Assembly: GCA_028817635.1 (NCBI GenBank)
Contig: JAPPPH010000119.1
Span: forward strand, 1-18,661
Reading direction: 5' to 3'
Length of the DNA stretch: 18,661 bases
DNA from: Verrucomicrobiales bacterium
GTDB lineage: Bacteria > Verrucomicrobiota > Verrucomicrobiia > Limisphaerales > UBA1096
In this document: positions 7,274-16,300 of the stretch, one piece after another
Layout: each line of letters starts with the position of its first letter
How positions within the stretch are numbered: the stretch's first letter is position 1
The notes under the pieces: model-generated
The model's database searches: none
The model's input: only the letters and a program-made list of their open reading frames with translations
Told to the model about the DNA's origin: nothing
Position numbers and translations under genes: made by a program

Positions 7274-8674
7274 TCAGTTTTTGAACCAAGGTGAACGCGC
7301 GTTTTTGGTGATCTCGGCATCCAGCGTTTCCATGCGGGCGCGAAGGTCTTTGACGATCGCGGGCTTGGCTTCGGCGAGGTTGTTTTGTTCGCCCAGATCC
7401 TTGGAAAGATCAAAGAGGAAGATCTGCGGTGGCCGGTTGTTGGGGTTACGGCGCGGTTTCTTAATAAGCAGTTTCCATTTCTCGCTCCGAATACCTTCCA
7501 GATCACCGCGCGAGGTGTAGTGCAGAAACTCCGTGCGTGGGGAAACGGCTGTTGTGCCTTTCCAGAGGCCGGACACGTCCATGCCGTCAATCTTGCGGTC
7601 CTTGGGCAATGGCTTGCCGGTGATGGCTGCTATAGTCGGGAGCAGGTCAATGGTGCCAGTGAGTTCATCGCAAACCGAGCCGGCGGGAATACCGGGGCCG
7701 CGCATCACATAGGGCACACGTTGGCCGCCCTCGAAGGTGGTGCCTTTGCCGTCGCGCAACGGGCCAGCCGAACCGCCGTGGTGACGGAAGGGCAGCCACG
7801 GGCCGTTGTCGGTGGTGTAGATGACGTAGGTGTTGTCGGCAAGTTTCAGGTCATCTATCGTCTTGAGCAAGCGGCCCACCTCGGCATCGATGTGCTCGAT
7901 GGTGTTGATGTAGGCCCGTTTGGGATCCGGATCGCGCACCTCGTCCGGCACATAGAGAGGGATGTGCGGCATGGAGTGCGGTAGGTAGACGAAGAACGGC
8001 TTGTCCTTGTTGGCCTTGATGAAGTCGATGGACTTTTGCGTATAGCGGCGCGTGACGGTGCGTTGGTCGACCGGCAGTTCGACGATTTTCTCGTCTTCAA
8101 AAAGCGGCGTCTTCCACTTGGTGAGCGTGGACTCGGGGTCGGCCCACAAGATATCCATCCCCTGCCAGCCACCGCGCGGCTTGCCCTTGTTGTCGGGGTG
8201 GTTCATGTCGTTGGAGTAAGGGATGCCGTAGTAGGTGTCGAAGCCGTTGGCGGTCGGCAGCGTTTCCTTATGATGACCGAGATGCCATTTGCCAAAGCAG
8301 GCAGTGGCGTAGCCCTGTCCTTTCAGGTGATCGGCGATGGTGTGCTCCTTGGCGTTCAGGCCCTTGGTCGAGGCGGGGAACAGCACGTGCTGATGCATGC
8401 CCACGCGCTTGGGATAACAACCGGTCAACAACGCCGCGCGCGAAGGAGTGCACACCGGCGAGGCCACCATGAAGCTCGTGAACTTCCGCCCCTCCTTCGC
8501 GATGCGATCAATGTTCGGCGTTTTGATCGTCTTCGACCCAAAACAGCTCAAATCGCCGTACCCCTGATCGTCGGTGAAAATAATGACGAAATTGGGCTTG
8601 GCAGCGTGGAGGGATCCCGCAGCAAACAGAAACGCGGACAGGACACAGGCTTTAAGAAAGTTAACTGGTTTCAC
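7274..8674 (-). CDS. Secreted type I (formylglycine) sulfatase
   Basis: About 466 residues from the GTG at 8672-8674, which starts an ideal signal peptide (KPVNFLKACVLSAFLFAAG, ending HAA). A TTG at 8710 gives 12 extra residues and is less likely. Sulfatase features: metal-binding DDQGYGD near the mature N-terminus; the formylglycine signature CTPSRAALLTG with the modified Cys at about 75; the GKWHLGH motif (Lys and His near 129-131); 'TTDNGPW' with the Asp-Asn pair near 289; and 'RDGKGTTFEGG' with the active-site Lys near 310. The enzyme hydrolyses sulfate esters in the periplasm or outside the cell after maturation by a formylglycine-generating enzyme not present here. The substrate cannot be read from sequence. 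It lies 57 bases after the DUF1552 gene on the same strand, so it is a likely last gene of that operon. Confidence 0.93.
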   Translation of the reverse strand: MKPVNFLKACVLSAFLFAAGSLHAAKPNFVIIFTDDQGYGDLSCFGSKTIKTPNIDRIAKEGRKFTSFMVASPVCTPSRAALLTGCYPKRVGMHQHVLFPASTKGLNAKEHTIADHLKGQGYATACFGKWHLGHHKETLPTANGFDTYYGIPYSNDMNHPDNKGKPRGGWQGMDILWADPESTLTKWKTPLFEDEKIVELPVDQRTVTRRYTQKSIDFIKANKDKPFFVYLPHSMPHIPLYVPDEVRDPDPKRAYINTIEHIDAEVGRLLKTIDDLKLADNTYVIYTTDNGPWLPFRHHGGSAGPLRDGKGTTFEGGQRVPYVMRGPGIPAGSVCDELTGTIDLLPTIAAITGKPLPKDRKIDGMDVSGLWKGTTAVSPRTEFLHYTSRGDLEGIRSEKWKLLIKKPRRNPNNRPPQIFLFDLSKDLGEQNNLAEAKPAIVKDLRARMETLDAEITKNARSPWFKN

Positions 8675-8731
8675 GGCGGGTAGTTTCCAGCGAACCCGCT
8701 GCTTCGTCAATCAACTTGAACCGAGAACGGC

Positions 8732-10135
8732 TTAAACTCCGCTCAACGCCTCCGTGCTACCGCCGAAACTCTTGGCTTCGACGCCCAGCTTGTGGAGCAT
8801 GGTGAGGTAGAGGTTGGACAACGGCAACTCGGTGTAACGCATCTCAGCCTGCCAACCGGAGTCGTTGGCAATGCCGGATGTCGCCTCGTTTTTGTCGTTG
8901 CCCTCGCCGAACTTCAGGTACTGGCCGTGCCTGAAGCCCATGTTTTTGCCACCGAACAGCAGCAGCGGGTAATTGCGAGAGAGATGAAACGCGCTGGAGG
9001 CCGAGCCGAAAAAGAGCGCGGTGTTATCGAGCATGCTGCCCTCGCCGCCCGGCTCGGGCGTGGCCTTGAGCCGGCTGGCCAAGCGGCCCAACTCGTCGTT
9101 GATAAACCGGCAATAGGTGCCAAAATTCTTAAAGCCATCCGGCTCGCGCGTGGCGTGGGAAAGCTGGTGGGTGAGCTTGAAGCCCACGGCGCGGCCAAGG
9201 TAGTCGCTGATGCCGACGCCGTTTTCGCGACCCAACTGATAGGTGGCCACGCGGGTAGTATCGGTCTTGAACGCGAGGTAGATCAACTCATACATTGTGC
9301 GGAGGTAATTGCGTGGATCCTCCGGCGTGACATCGAGCTTGAGATGATCGACGTCCACCTGCGGGAGCGGGATGTTTAACCAGCGCTTGGCCTTTTCTAC
9401 CTTTACCTCGGTATCGCGCACGGACTGCAGATACTCGGTGAGCGTCTCCTGATCGTGTTTGGACAGCGAGCGCTTTAACGAGCGCGCGTCCTCCATCAAG
9501 TCATCGAGCGCGCTCTTGCTGAGGGCCAAGCGACGGGCGGCGTCCGGGCCGCTTTTCACAAAGAGCATGTCGAAGATGCGCTTGGGCTTGTGCTCGGCCG
9601 GAATCGGCCGGCCGCTAGCGTTGTACGACATCGTCTGCGCGCCGCGAGGAGAGCCGGTACCGCCGTCCGTCGACATCACCATCGAGGAGAGTCGGGTGTG
9701 CTTACCGGCTTCTGCGGCGAACACCTGGTCGAGGGAAACACTGTTTTGATAATCGCCATCCGCGCCGGTGTCTGCGCCGGTGAGGAATTGATCCGCATTG
9801 GAGTGACCATGAACACGGCGCACCGCCGGGTGCGACAGGCCAGAGAAAATCGTCAGGTCATTGCGCAGCGGCTCGAGGGTCTCCATGCATTTTGTGAAGG
9901 TGAAATCCCTGCCGCTACCGTGCGGGAACCAACTCCAATCTTCGTAGCCCGGATCCTTGACCAGTGGCATGGGCACGCCGTCCGGCATGTAAAAACAGGC
10001 CAAGCGCTTTCGCTGAACCGGCTGCTGTGCTGCGCGGGCAACTCCGGAGAAGGACTCAAACCAAGGCAGCGCCAGCGCAACGCCTGTGCCTCTCAAAAAC
10101 TTCCGACGATCCAGTGCAGATAGGTTTGTGTTCAT
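8732..10135 (-). CDS. DUF1552 family protein, Tat-exported (second copy)
   Basis: 467 residues. The N-terminus MNTNLSALDRRKFLRGTGVALALPW holds a Tat motif (DRRKFLRG) and hydrophobic stretch ending near ARA. DUF1552 landmarks are present: 'FYMPDGVPMP', 'FSGLSHPAVRRVHGHSNADQ', 'SSMVMSTDGGTG', 'YNASGRPIPAEHKPKRIFD' and a C-terminal 'NTALFFGSASSAFHLSRNYP'. No enzymatic activity is known for the family. The ATG is preceded by AAGG. It begins 19 bases after the end of the DUF1592-type gene, the usual family partner, so the two are very probably translated from one transcript and work together in the periplasm. Only degenerate palindrome copies occur in it, unlike its neighbours. Confidence 0.92.
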   Translation of the reverse strand: MNTNLSALDRRKFLRGTGVALALPWFESFSGVARAAQQPVQRKRLACFYMPDGVPMPLVKDPGYEDWSWFPHGSGRDFTFTKCMETLEPLRNDLTIFSGLSHPAVRRVHGHSNADQFLTGADTGADGDYQNSVSLDQVFAAEAGKHTRLSSMVMSTDGGTGSPRGAQTMSYNASGRPIPAEHKPKRIFDMLFVKSGPDAARRLALSKSALDDLMEDARSLKRSLSKHDQETLTEYLQSVRDTEVKVEKAKRWLNIPLPQVDVDHLKLDVTPEDPRNYLRTMYELIYLAFKTDTTRVATYQLGRENGVGISDYLGRAVGFKLTHQLSHATREPDGFKNFGTYCRFINDELGRLASRLKATPEPGGEGSMLDNTALFFGSASSAFHLSRNYPLLLFGGKNMGFRHGQYLKFGEGNDKNEATSGIANDSGWQAEMRYTELPLSNLYLTMLHKLGVEAKSFGGSTEALSGV

Positions 10136-10154
10136 GGCCTTCGTAGTGCAGCGG

Positions 10155-12731
10155 TCATTTTAACTGAAATAAATCACTTTTCACAATCAGAATTACGAGG
10201 TCCTGCAGCCCGTCGCCTTGCTCCCTCAGCTCGGCGGTGATGCGATCCACCTCGGCTCGGTCGCCAAACGTCAGCGGCCGGCCAAGCGCGTAGGCGGCCA
10301 GTTTGTGGGTCATCGCACGGGCAAACTGATCCTGCCGGTTAGCCAACAGGTACTCCTTCAGGCCAACCATCCCGCGCAACTCGTGTTTGTTGAACAACTT
10401 GCTGGTGGCGTCGACCGGCTCCTTGCCGATCGTGTCGCGCCACCTGCCAACGGCATCAAAGTTTTCGAACGCGATCCCCCACGGGTCGATCTTGGCGTGG
10501 CACGAGTAGCAGGCAGGGTCGTCGCGATGTTGCTCCATCCGCTGCTTGAGCGTGAGCTTGAGAATCTCCGGGTCGGCCAAGTCGATCTCTGGAACGGCAG
10601 GAGGGGGTGGGGGCGGGGGATCATTCAAAATATTTTCCAGCAGCCAGATGCCGCGCTTGAGCGGATGCGAATCCTTGCCGTCCGAGTTCATCGCCAGCAA
10701 CCCGGCCTGCGTTAGCAATCCACCGCGTCGATCGCTTGGCTTCAATTTCACCGGGCGCAAATGGTCGCCCGTCAACTCCGGCAGCTTGTAGTGCCTCGCC
10801 AAGCGGTCGTTCACCATCGCATAATCGGACTGCAGAAAATCGGTCACCGGCCGGTTACCCCGCAGCACCTCGGCAAAAAAAGCCACAGGCTCTTTCTTCA
10901 TGGCCTCCATCAGTAGCGGGTCAAAGCGACCGTGTGCGCCGGTATCGACCTTCAGGAAATCCAGCAGCTCCAGTCCCAGCCATTGCCGCGTAAAGTGCTT
11001 GGCCAAGCGCTTGGCCTTTGCGTCAGCCAACATGCGCTTGGTCTGGCGCTCGAGCACTTTGGGATTTCGCAACCGGCCCTGCTTGGCCAAGCGCAGCAGC
11101 TTGGCGTCCGGTTGGCTGCACCAGAGGAAAAACGAAAGCCGGCTGGCCAACTCGTAATCCGGAATACCCTCTTCACCCGCCTCCCTGTCGCGGACAAGAT
11201 ACAAAAACTTGGGCGAAGCCAAAACCGTGGCCATTACCTCGACCAGTGCCTCCTGCAAATCCTCGCACTGCGGCCGGAGCTTGGCCAAGAGCGCCATCTT
11301 TTGATCGACCTCCGCCTCGGTGGCCGGGCGGCGCCAAGCGCGGCGCATGAACTGCGTCAGTACCTTGCGGGCATACTTGTCCTCGCTCGCTCGGCCTTGG
11401 CCGTCGAAGAAAATTCGCGTGTGCGATTCCGGCGGCCACTGGTCAAAAGTTGGTGCGGTGATCTCCACATAGTCGATCTGCACGGCCACTTTTTTGCTGG
11501 AGACATTTCGGATGTGAAAGAACTCCGCCGGGTTGGGCAGGTCACCCAGTTTTGTGATGTGCCGATAGGCGTTGCGGGCGATCTCGCTGAGTCGAACGTC
11601 CCAGTGATAAAACTCCGGCTTGTCCGGCGACGCAGTGACAGTGACGTCGTGATCCCCGGCACGCACCGTGACCCGCGAGTCATTGCTGGCCTGATTGCCA
11701 AAGTACAATCGCAGTGTGGGCGGATGCATATCCTCAGCCGAATAACGTGCCGCACGGATGCGCACGCGCATGTTGCCCACGTCCGGCAGGCCGTCGCCGA
11801 CGTCGATGATGTACCTCGCGTTGGCCGGGATCATCACGATATCCGGCGAGACCGGCGGCACCTCTGGCCTCGTGGTGGTGGGGATCCATGCGTGCTTGGC
11901 CCCGCCATAACTCCAACTCGGCCCGATGCCCTGTCCGGTCACCAAATCCCGATAATGCATCCCGTTGTGGTTGCGCTCAAATTTCTCGCCCTGTTGCTGA
12001 AACGCCTCCTCGACCGTGAGCCCCTCCTCCTTGATCCGTTTTCGCGTTCCCTCAATGTTTGCCGTGTACTTGTGATTGATCCGCTTGGCGGCGTCCCGCA
12101 TCGAAATTCCGTAGTAGACCGCCTGCGGCTGCGGCCCGCGAACAGTCGCCCGCTCCAGTGCCTTGCGCGCCAGCTCGCGGTACTGATCGAACTGCACCGC
12201 AGTCATTTGCAGCAACTCGGAGCTGTTTTTGAATCCATCCTCTGAGGCCGTCTCCGGTGGCAGGTCGCGTGAGAAATCGTGCGGAATTCCCAACAGATCC
12301 TGCAGCGCGTACTTGTATTCATAACGCGTCATCCGACGGAATGAAGTATGCCCCTGCTCGCTTCGTCGCACCTGCGACGCCACCTGAATCTCCCCGGACA
12401 ACCAGTCCACAATCCGGGCCTTCTCGGCATCGGTGAGTTGCACCTCGGCATCCTCCGGCGGCATCTCGCCGTTGCCAACCACGTCAAACACCTCCAGCCA
12501 CCAGTTGACATCCTTCCCCTTGAGCAGGTTGGGGTCGAGTGTATCGACCCTAAACTTGCCCTTCTGCTTATCCGGTCCGTGACAGCCCACGCACACACGC
12601 TTCAGCACCGGCTGCACCTCTGCGCGGAACTTGGCCAAGCGCGGCTCAGGCACCTCCTCCCGCTTGGCCAAGCCCTTGGCCAAGCTGCCACCAAGCAGCA
12701 CAATTGCCATTGCCAAAAAAAAGACCCTCAT
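10155..12731 (-). CDS. PSCyt-DUF1587-DUF1592-DUF1588-DUF1585 secreted c-type cytochrome-domain protein
   Basis: About 858 residues from the ATG at 12729-12731 (GGGAG just upstream; signal peptide MRVFFLAMAIVLLGG). An ATG at 12755 would add 8 residues. A cytochrome domain with heme motif CVGCHG near residue 47 and 'GEMPPEDAEV' is followed by DUF1587 ('RRMTRYEYKYALQDLLGI'), a long central region, DUF1595/DUF1592 ('FMRRAWRRPATEAEV', 'LASRLSFFLWCSQPD'), DUF1588 ('RGIWLLENILNDPPPPPPP', second heme-like motif CYSCH near 740, 'KIDPWGIAFENFD') and C-terminal DUF1585. Role unknown; the two CxxCH motifs imply periplasmic heme binding. It is the first gene of an operon with a DUF1552 protein and a sulfatase. 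It carries palindrome copies at the signal-peptide end (SLAKGLAKRE) and in the DUF1592 region (AKRLAKHF, RLAKQGR). Confidence 0.92.
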   Translation of the reverse strand: MRVFFLAMAIVLLGGSLAKGLAKREEVPEPRLAKFRAEVQPVLKRVCVGCHGPDKQKGKFRVDTLDPNLLKGKDVNWWLEVFDVVGNGEMPPEDAEVQLTDAEKARIVDWLSGEIQVASQVRRSEQGHTSFRRMTRYEYKYALQDLLGIPHDFSRDLPPETASEDGFKNSSELLQMTAVQFDQYRELARKALERATVRGPQPQAVYYGISMRDAAKRINHKYTANIEGTRKRIKEEGLTVEEAFQQQGEKFERNHNGMHYRDLVTGQGIGPSWSYGGAKHAWIPTTTRPEVPPVSPDIVMIPANARYIIDVGDGLPDVGNMRVRIRAARYSAEDMHPPTLRLYFGNQASNDSRVTVRAGDHDVTVTASPDKPEFYHWDVRLSEIARNAYRHITKLGDLPNPAEFFHIRNVSSKKVAVQIDYVEITAPTFDQWPPESHTRIFFDGQGRASEDKYARKVLTQFMRRAWRRPATEAEVDQKMALLAKLRPQCEDLQEALVEVMATVLASPKFLYLVRDREAGEEGIPDYELASRLSFFLWCSQPDAKLLRLAKQGRLRNPKVLERQTKRMLADAKAKRLAKHFTRQWLGLELLDFLKVDTGAHGRFDPLLMEAMKKEPVAFFAEVLRGNRPVTDFLQSDYAMVNDRLARHYKLPELTGDHLRPVKLKPSDRRGGLLTQAGLLAMNSDGKDSHPLKRGIWLLENILNDPPPPPPPAVPEIDLADPEILKLTLKQRMEQHRDDPACYSCHAKIDPWGIAFENFDAVGRWRDTIGKEPVDATSKLFNKHELRGMVGLKEYLLANRQDQFARAMTHKLAAYALGRPLTFGDRAEVDRITAELREQGDGLQDLVILIVKSDLFQLK
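10997..11016. repeat. Palindrome copy plus partial second unit
   Basis: Exact 12-mer at 10997-11008 followed by GCTTGGCC; read KAKRLAKH in the DUF1592 region. Confidence 0.9.
11081..11092. repeat. Palindrome copy
   Basis: Exact 12-mer read LRLAKQ in the same DUF1592-type gene, its centre 84 bases from the previous copy. Confidence 0.9.
11279..11290. repeat. One-mismatch palindrome copy
   Basis: GCTTGGCCAAGA, read LLAKLRP in the DUF1592-type gene; differs only at the last base. Confidence 0.6.
12629..12685. repeat. Cluster of three palindrome units at the signal peptide end of the DUF1592-type gene
   Basis: ACTTGGCCAAGC at 12629 (one mismatch), an exact 12-mer at 12662-12673, and CCTTGGCCAAGC directly after it (one mismatch). 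They read RLAKFR and SLAKGLAKRE, spanning the end of the signal peptide and the first mature residues. Confidence 0.9.
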
Positions 12732-12852
12732 GAACTCCCGCACTGCTACCACCATCCCCCCATTTCCGCGAGAGGATTTGAAATTAACCTACATGCCAAT
12801 CTCAACTATTTCGTTTGTGTTCAACCCACCTCTCCCGCAGTCTACTGGGAGT

Positions 12853-13059
12853 GTGAGTGCGGCCGAAATTGAGAAAATGACTACCTCGGAACGCCTGCAG
12901 GCGATGGAATCGTTGTGGGATGCCTTGTGCCGTGAGCCTGATAAGTTGAATTCACCCAATTGGCACGGCGAGGTTTTGTCTGACCGCCGGACCAAAATTG
13001 AAGACGGCGAAGCCAGTTTTGTATCACTCAAGGAAGCCCGTCGCAGGCTGCTGGGATGA
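12853..13059 (+). CDS. Addiction-module antitoxin, RelB/Unstab_antitox type
   Basis: 68 residues from the GTG at 12853. The sequence 'AAEIEKMTTSERLQAMESLWDAL' followed by 'SPNWHGEVLSDRR' and 'FVSLKEARRRLL' is the typical pattern of the small proteobacterial-type addiction module antitoxin family (Pfam Unstab_antitox). These proteins bind and neutralise a RelE/ParE toxin and usually repress their own promoter. The start is uncertain: ATG 12793 (88 residues) and ATG 12877 (60 residues) are in frame; GTG 12853 best fits the usual family N-terminus. Its TGA overlaps the toxin ATG (ATGA), indicating translational coupling. It is the only plus-strand gene pair between two minus-strand cytochrome operons. 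Confidence 0.82.
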   Translation: MSAAEIEKMTTSERLQAMESLWDALCREPDKLNSPNWHGEVLSDRRTKIEDGEASFVSLKEARRRLLG

Positions 13060-13379
13060 AGTCTGTAGAGGTCAGTCTTCTCGACGAGGCACTCCTTGAT
13101 CTTGAAGCCGGCCGCCAATTCTACGACGGACAAGACCCCGGTGTTGGCCTGTACTTTCTTGAGTCCGTTTTTGAAGACATCCAGTCACTTCGAAACACGG
13201 CCGGCGTCCATCCCATACATTTCAGCTATCAAAGAATGCTCACAAAACGATTCCCGTTTGCCGTCTATTATGAGGTCATTGACGATACGGCCCGAGTCGT
13301 GGCAGTGCTCGACATGAGACAGAATCCGAACGGAATCCGATCGATCCTGGATTGGCGAAGCATTCAGTCGGATGGTTAA
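13056..13379 (+). CDS. RelE/ParE superfamily toxin
   Basis: 107 residues. The pattern 'LLDEALLDLEAGRQFYDGQDPGVGLYFLESVFEDIQ' followed by 'KRFPFAVYYEVIDDTARVVAVLDMRQNP' is characteristic of the RelE/ParE toxin fold (two N-terminal helices, then a beta sheet ending in the 'FPFxVYY...VxAVLHxRRxP' signature; here the usual His is Asp-Met). Members inhibit gyrase (ParE) or cleave ribosomal mRNA (RelE); which one applies cannot be told. It overlaps the antitoxin stop by ATGA and ends 19 bases before the convergent DUF1592-type gene. Likely an accessory stability module. Confidence 0.88.
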   Translation: MKSVEVSLLDEALLDLEAGRQFYDGQDPGVGLYFLESVFEDIQSLRNTAGVHPIHFSYQRMLTKRFPFAVYYEVIDDTARVVAVLDMRQNPNGIRSILDWRSIQSDG

Positions 13380-13398
13380 TCGAAGCCGTAATCGCTCC

Positions 13399-16300
13399 CT
13401 ACTTCCGCAAAAAAATCTCGCTGGTAGCGACGAGGTGGACGAGGTCGCGGAGGCGGTTGCCGTTTTTGGCGAGGGCGGTGGTGATTTTGTTGACCTCGCC
13501 GCGGTCGAGGGGCTCAAGCCGGCGGCCGGTGGCGTAGGTGAGCATTTTCTCGGTGAGGCAACGGGCGAAATCCGGCTCGCGTTTCAGGAGCATTTGCTTG
13601 AAGGCGACAATGTCGGCGAGTTGATCGCCGTTGGGCAGCTCGGTGGCCGGATCAATCTGCGGCCGGCCGTCGGTACGATAATGGGTGCGCCAGCGGCCGA
13701 CGGGGTCAAAGTTTTCGAAGGCAAATCCCATCGGGTCGATCTTGCGATGGCAACTGGCGCAGGCTTCGTGTTTGCGATGCAGCTCGAGCTGTTCGCGAAT
13801 GGTCTTGGCGTTGCGCAGGTCGGGCGAGAGCGGCTCAACATCGGGCGGCGGCGGCGAGGGCGGTGAGCCCAAAATATTTTCCAGCAACCACACACCGCGT
13901 ACGATGGGCGAGGTGTCCACGCCGTTAGCGGTGGCGGTCATCACGGCGGGCATGGTGAGGATGCCGCCTCGGCGCGGGTCATTGGTCGGCACGCGGATCA
14001 TGCCTTCGCCGGGCACATCGTAGCGGTTGTACATCCAGCGGGCAATGTGGGCATTGAGGTACGTGTGATCGGAATGGATAAAGGTGGTGATGCGTTCGTT
14101 GCGCACAAGCACGTCAGCGAAAAACGCAGCGGCCTGCTTCGAGAGCATCGGCTCCATTCTGCGGTCGTGATAAAACCGGAATGGACCACCCTTCTCCGGC
14201 GGCATTTTGCCAAGCTTGTCGAGCCGCAGCCAGGTGGTGGTGAAGTTCTGCACGAAGGCCTCGGCCTTGGGATCTTTCAACATGCGCTCCACCTGCGCGC
14301 GCATCACAGCCGGATCGCGCAACTTGTGTTCCGCCGCGAGACGAAAAAGTGTTTCGTCCGGCATCGAGGACCACAAAAAATAACTAAGGCGCGAGGCCAG
14401 CGCGTAGCCGTCGAGGGCGCCGGCATTTTCGCGCAGGTACAGGAAACGCGGTGAGCACAAGAGCGCCGTGTAACCGGCCTGCAAGGCGCGGATGGCGCGA
14501 GCCTCATCGGGATTGCCCACCACCTGCTGCGGCGCGGCGGGCATCACCGAGAGCGGCGCACTGGCAATACCCGGCCCGCTCCAGGCGAGGCGCAGGCTGT
14601 TCGGCCGGCCGTACGCAAAATACTCCAGCCGAATGGCGTGCGTGCCCTTGCTCAGGCGCACCTTGCCGCGCTTGGTGGACGCGCCGTGCAAACCGTCGTG
14701 CTCGATGGCTTTTTGGCCGGCAACCAGCAGGCGCGAGCCGTCGTCTGAGGCCAGTTCAAATTCGTACTCGCCGGCCACCGGCGTCTCGAGCCGGCCCTCG
14801 AACACCATGCCGTAATAGTCGGGCTTGCGCGCGGGGCGGATGTCGACCAATCCACTAGCCAACGCTCCCTCGGCCGCCGGCTTCAATTCATCGAACACCG
14901 GCAGCTTCGTCCATTTGCCGTGGTACACGCGGTACTTCAAATCCTTGATTGCGCCCAACGGCTTGGCCTTGGGATCCGCCATCAATCCGCGCACGAGCTT
15001 CACGTACGGTGCCACCTCGGCATCGGTCACCGGCCGGCGCCAGGCGCGAGCGGCGAAATTCTTCAGCAGCTTTTCAACATCCGCTTGCGACACCGGCCCG
15101 CTACCGTACAACGCCACGTGACTGCGCGGCGGCCATTGGTCAATCAACGGCTCGAGCTTCAGCCGATGCACGCGCACATTCGGCCCGGCGTAACCAGCCT
15201 TGAGCAGCACGCGCGCCATTTCCACCGGCCACGCATCAAACACTTCCTTCGGCACCGTCTTGCGGTCCGGGCGCGGTTTGAATTGTGCCGGATAATATTT
15301 CTCCACCAACCGCTCGGCGCGAAAGTTGCGGTCGTACGGCCCATTCTCCCAGCCGATCCACGGCATCCACGTGTCATCAATCCACAGCTCGGCGCTGAAG
15401 GTGCGCCGCTTGCCGTCACCGGGCAATTCCCAAACCTGCACCGTGCGCGACGTGGGTCCGCCAATGCCGCCGTTGCGCGCATCGGCCACATGCAGGCCGA
15501 TCTTGAACGGCTGCGATTGATCGGTCTTGGCCAGTTCATCCCACGGATGTTTCTGGTTGTGCCCGGAAACCTCCACTGTCACGCGGTACCGCCCCGAGAC
15601 GCGCACGCCGCCGCCCAACTCGCGCGGCACCAATCGGCCATCGCCGCCCTCGTAATAACGCTGCGTCAGCAGGTCGACCTCCTTGTGAAACTCCTCGCGC
15701 GCCACGGTCTCGATCGTGCGTTGACCCAGCTTGCGGCCCTGCACGAACGGCGCGGCAAACTCGCGCGGCTCCACCGAAGGCTTCGGTCCGGGATGCGTCG
15801 CGGCGCCAATGGTTTCCTCCGCCGCACCGAGCATGAGCTTGAGCAGAAAATCGGACATCACCAGCCGGTCACCGATATTGGCAAAGCCCTCATCCAGTTC
15901 GTCTTCAGGAAAGAAGCGAACCGGATCGTTGCCTTGCCGTTCCACGCGGCCGTTGCCGTTGTTGTCCACCAGCCCGCTCACTGCGCCGGGTCGATAGGGG
16001 GCGCCCTGCAGGTGCAACAGATCACGAAGGGTGCTGCGCAGCTCGAGGCGATTCAAACGGCGGATGACTGTTTGACCGCCCGTGCTTTTGCGCTGCGCAT
16101 AGGCGAGCTCCAGCCGCGCGCTGAGGGCGTCGATGAACTGGGCGGTGTCCGCGCGCTTGGGTTGCGCGGCTTTCTTGGGCGGCATCTCGCCGAGGTTCAG
16201 TTGATCCAACGCATCCTGCCAGATCTCCAGTGTGCGCCGGTCGGTGAGGTCGGTGCCCAGCGTGTCGAAGCGGATTTCGTTCTTCTGTTTGTCCGGCCCA

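Noticed and set aside
8675..8710. TTG start for the sulfatase at 8710
   Set aside because: The GTG at 8674 gives a normal signal peptide; the upstream TTG has no ribosome site and adds a charged stretch.
10601..10619. G-rich run that might form a G-quadruplex
   Set aside because: It encodes the poly-proline linker (NDPPPPPPP) that is normal in DUF1588 proteins on the minus strand, so coding explains it.
12631..12852. Longer start for the antitoxin at 12631
   Set aside because: It would overlap the start of the divergent DUF1592-type gene and read through its palindromes as protein; the family N-terminus begins near 12853.
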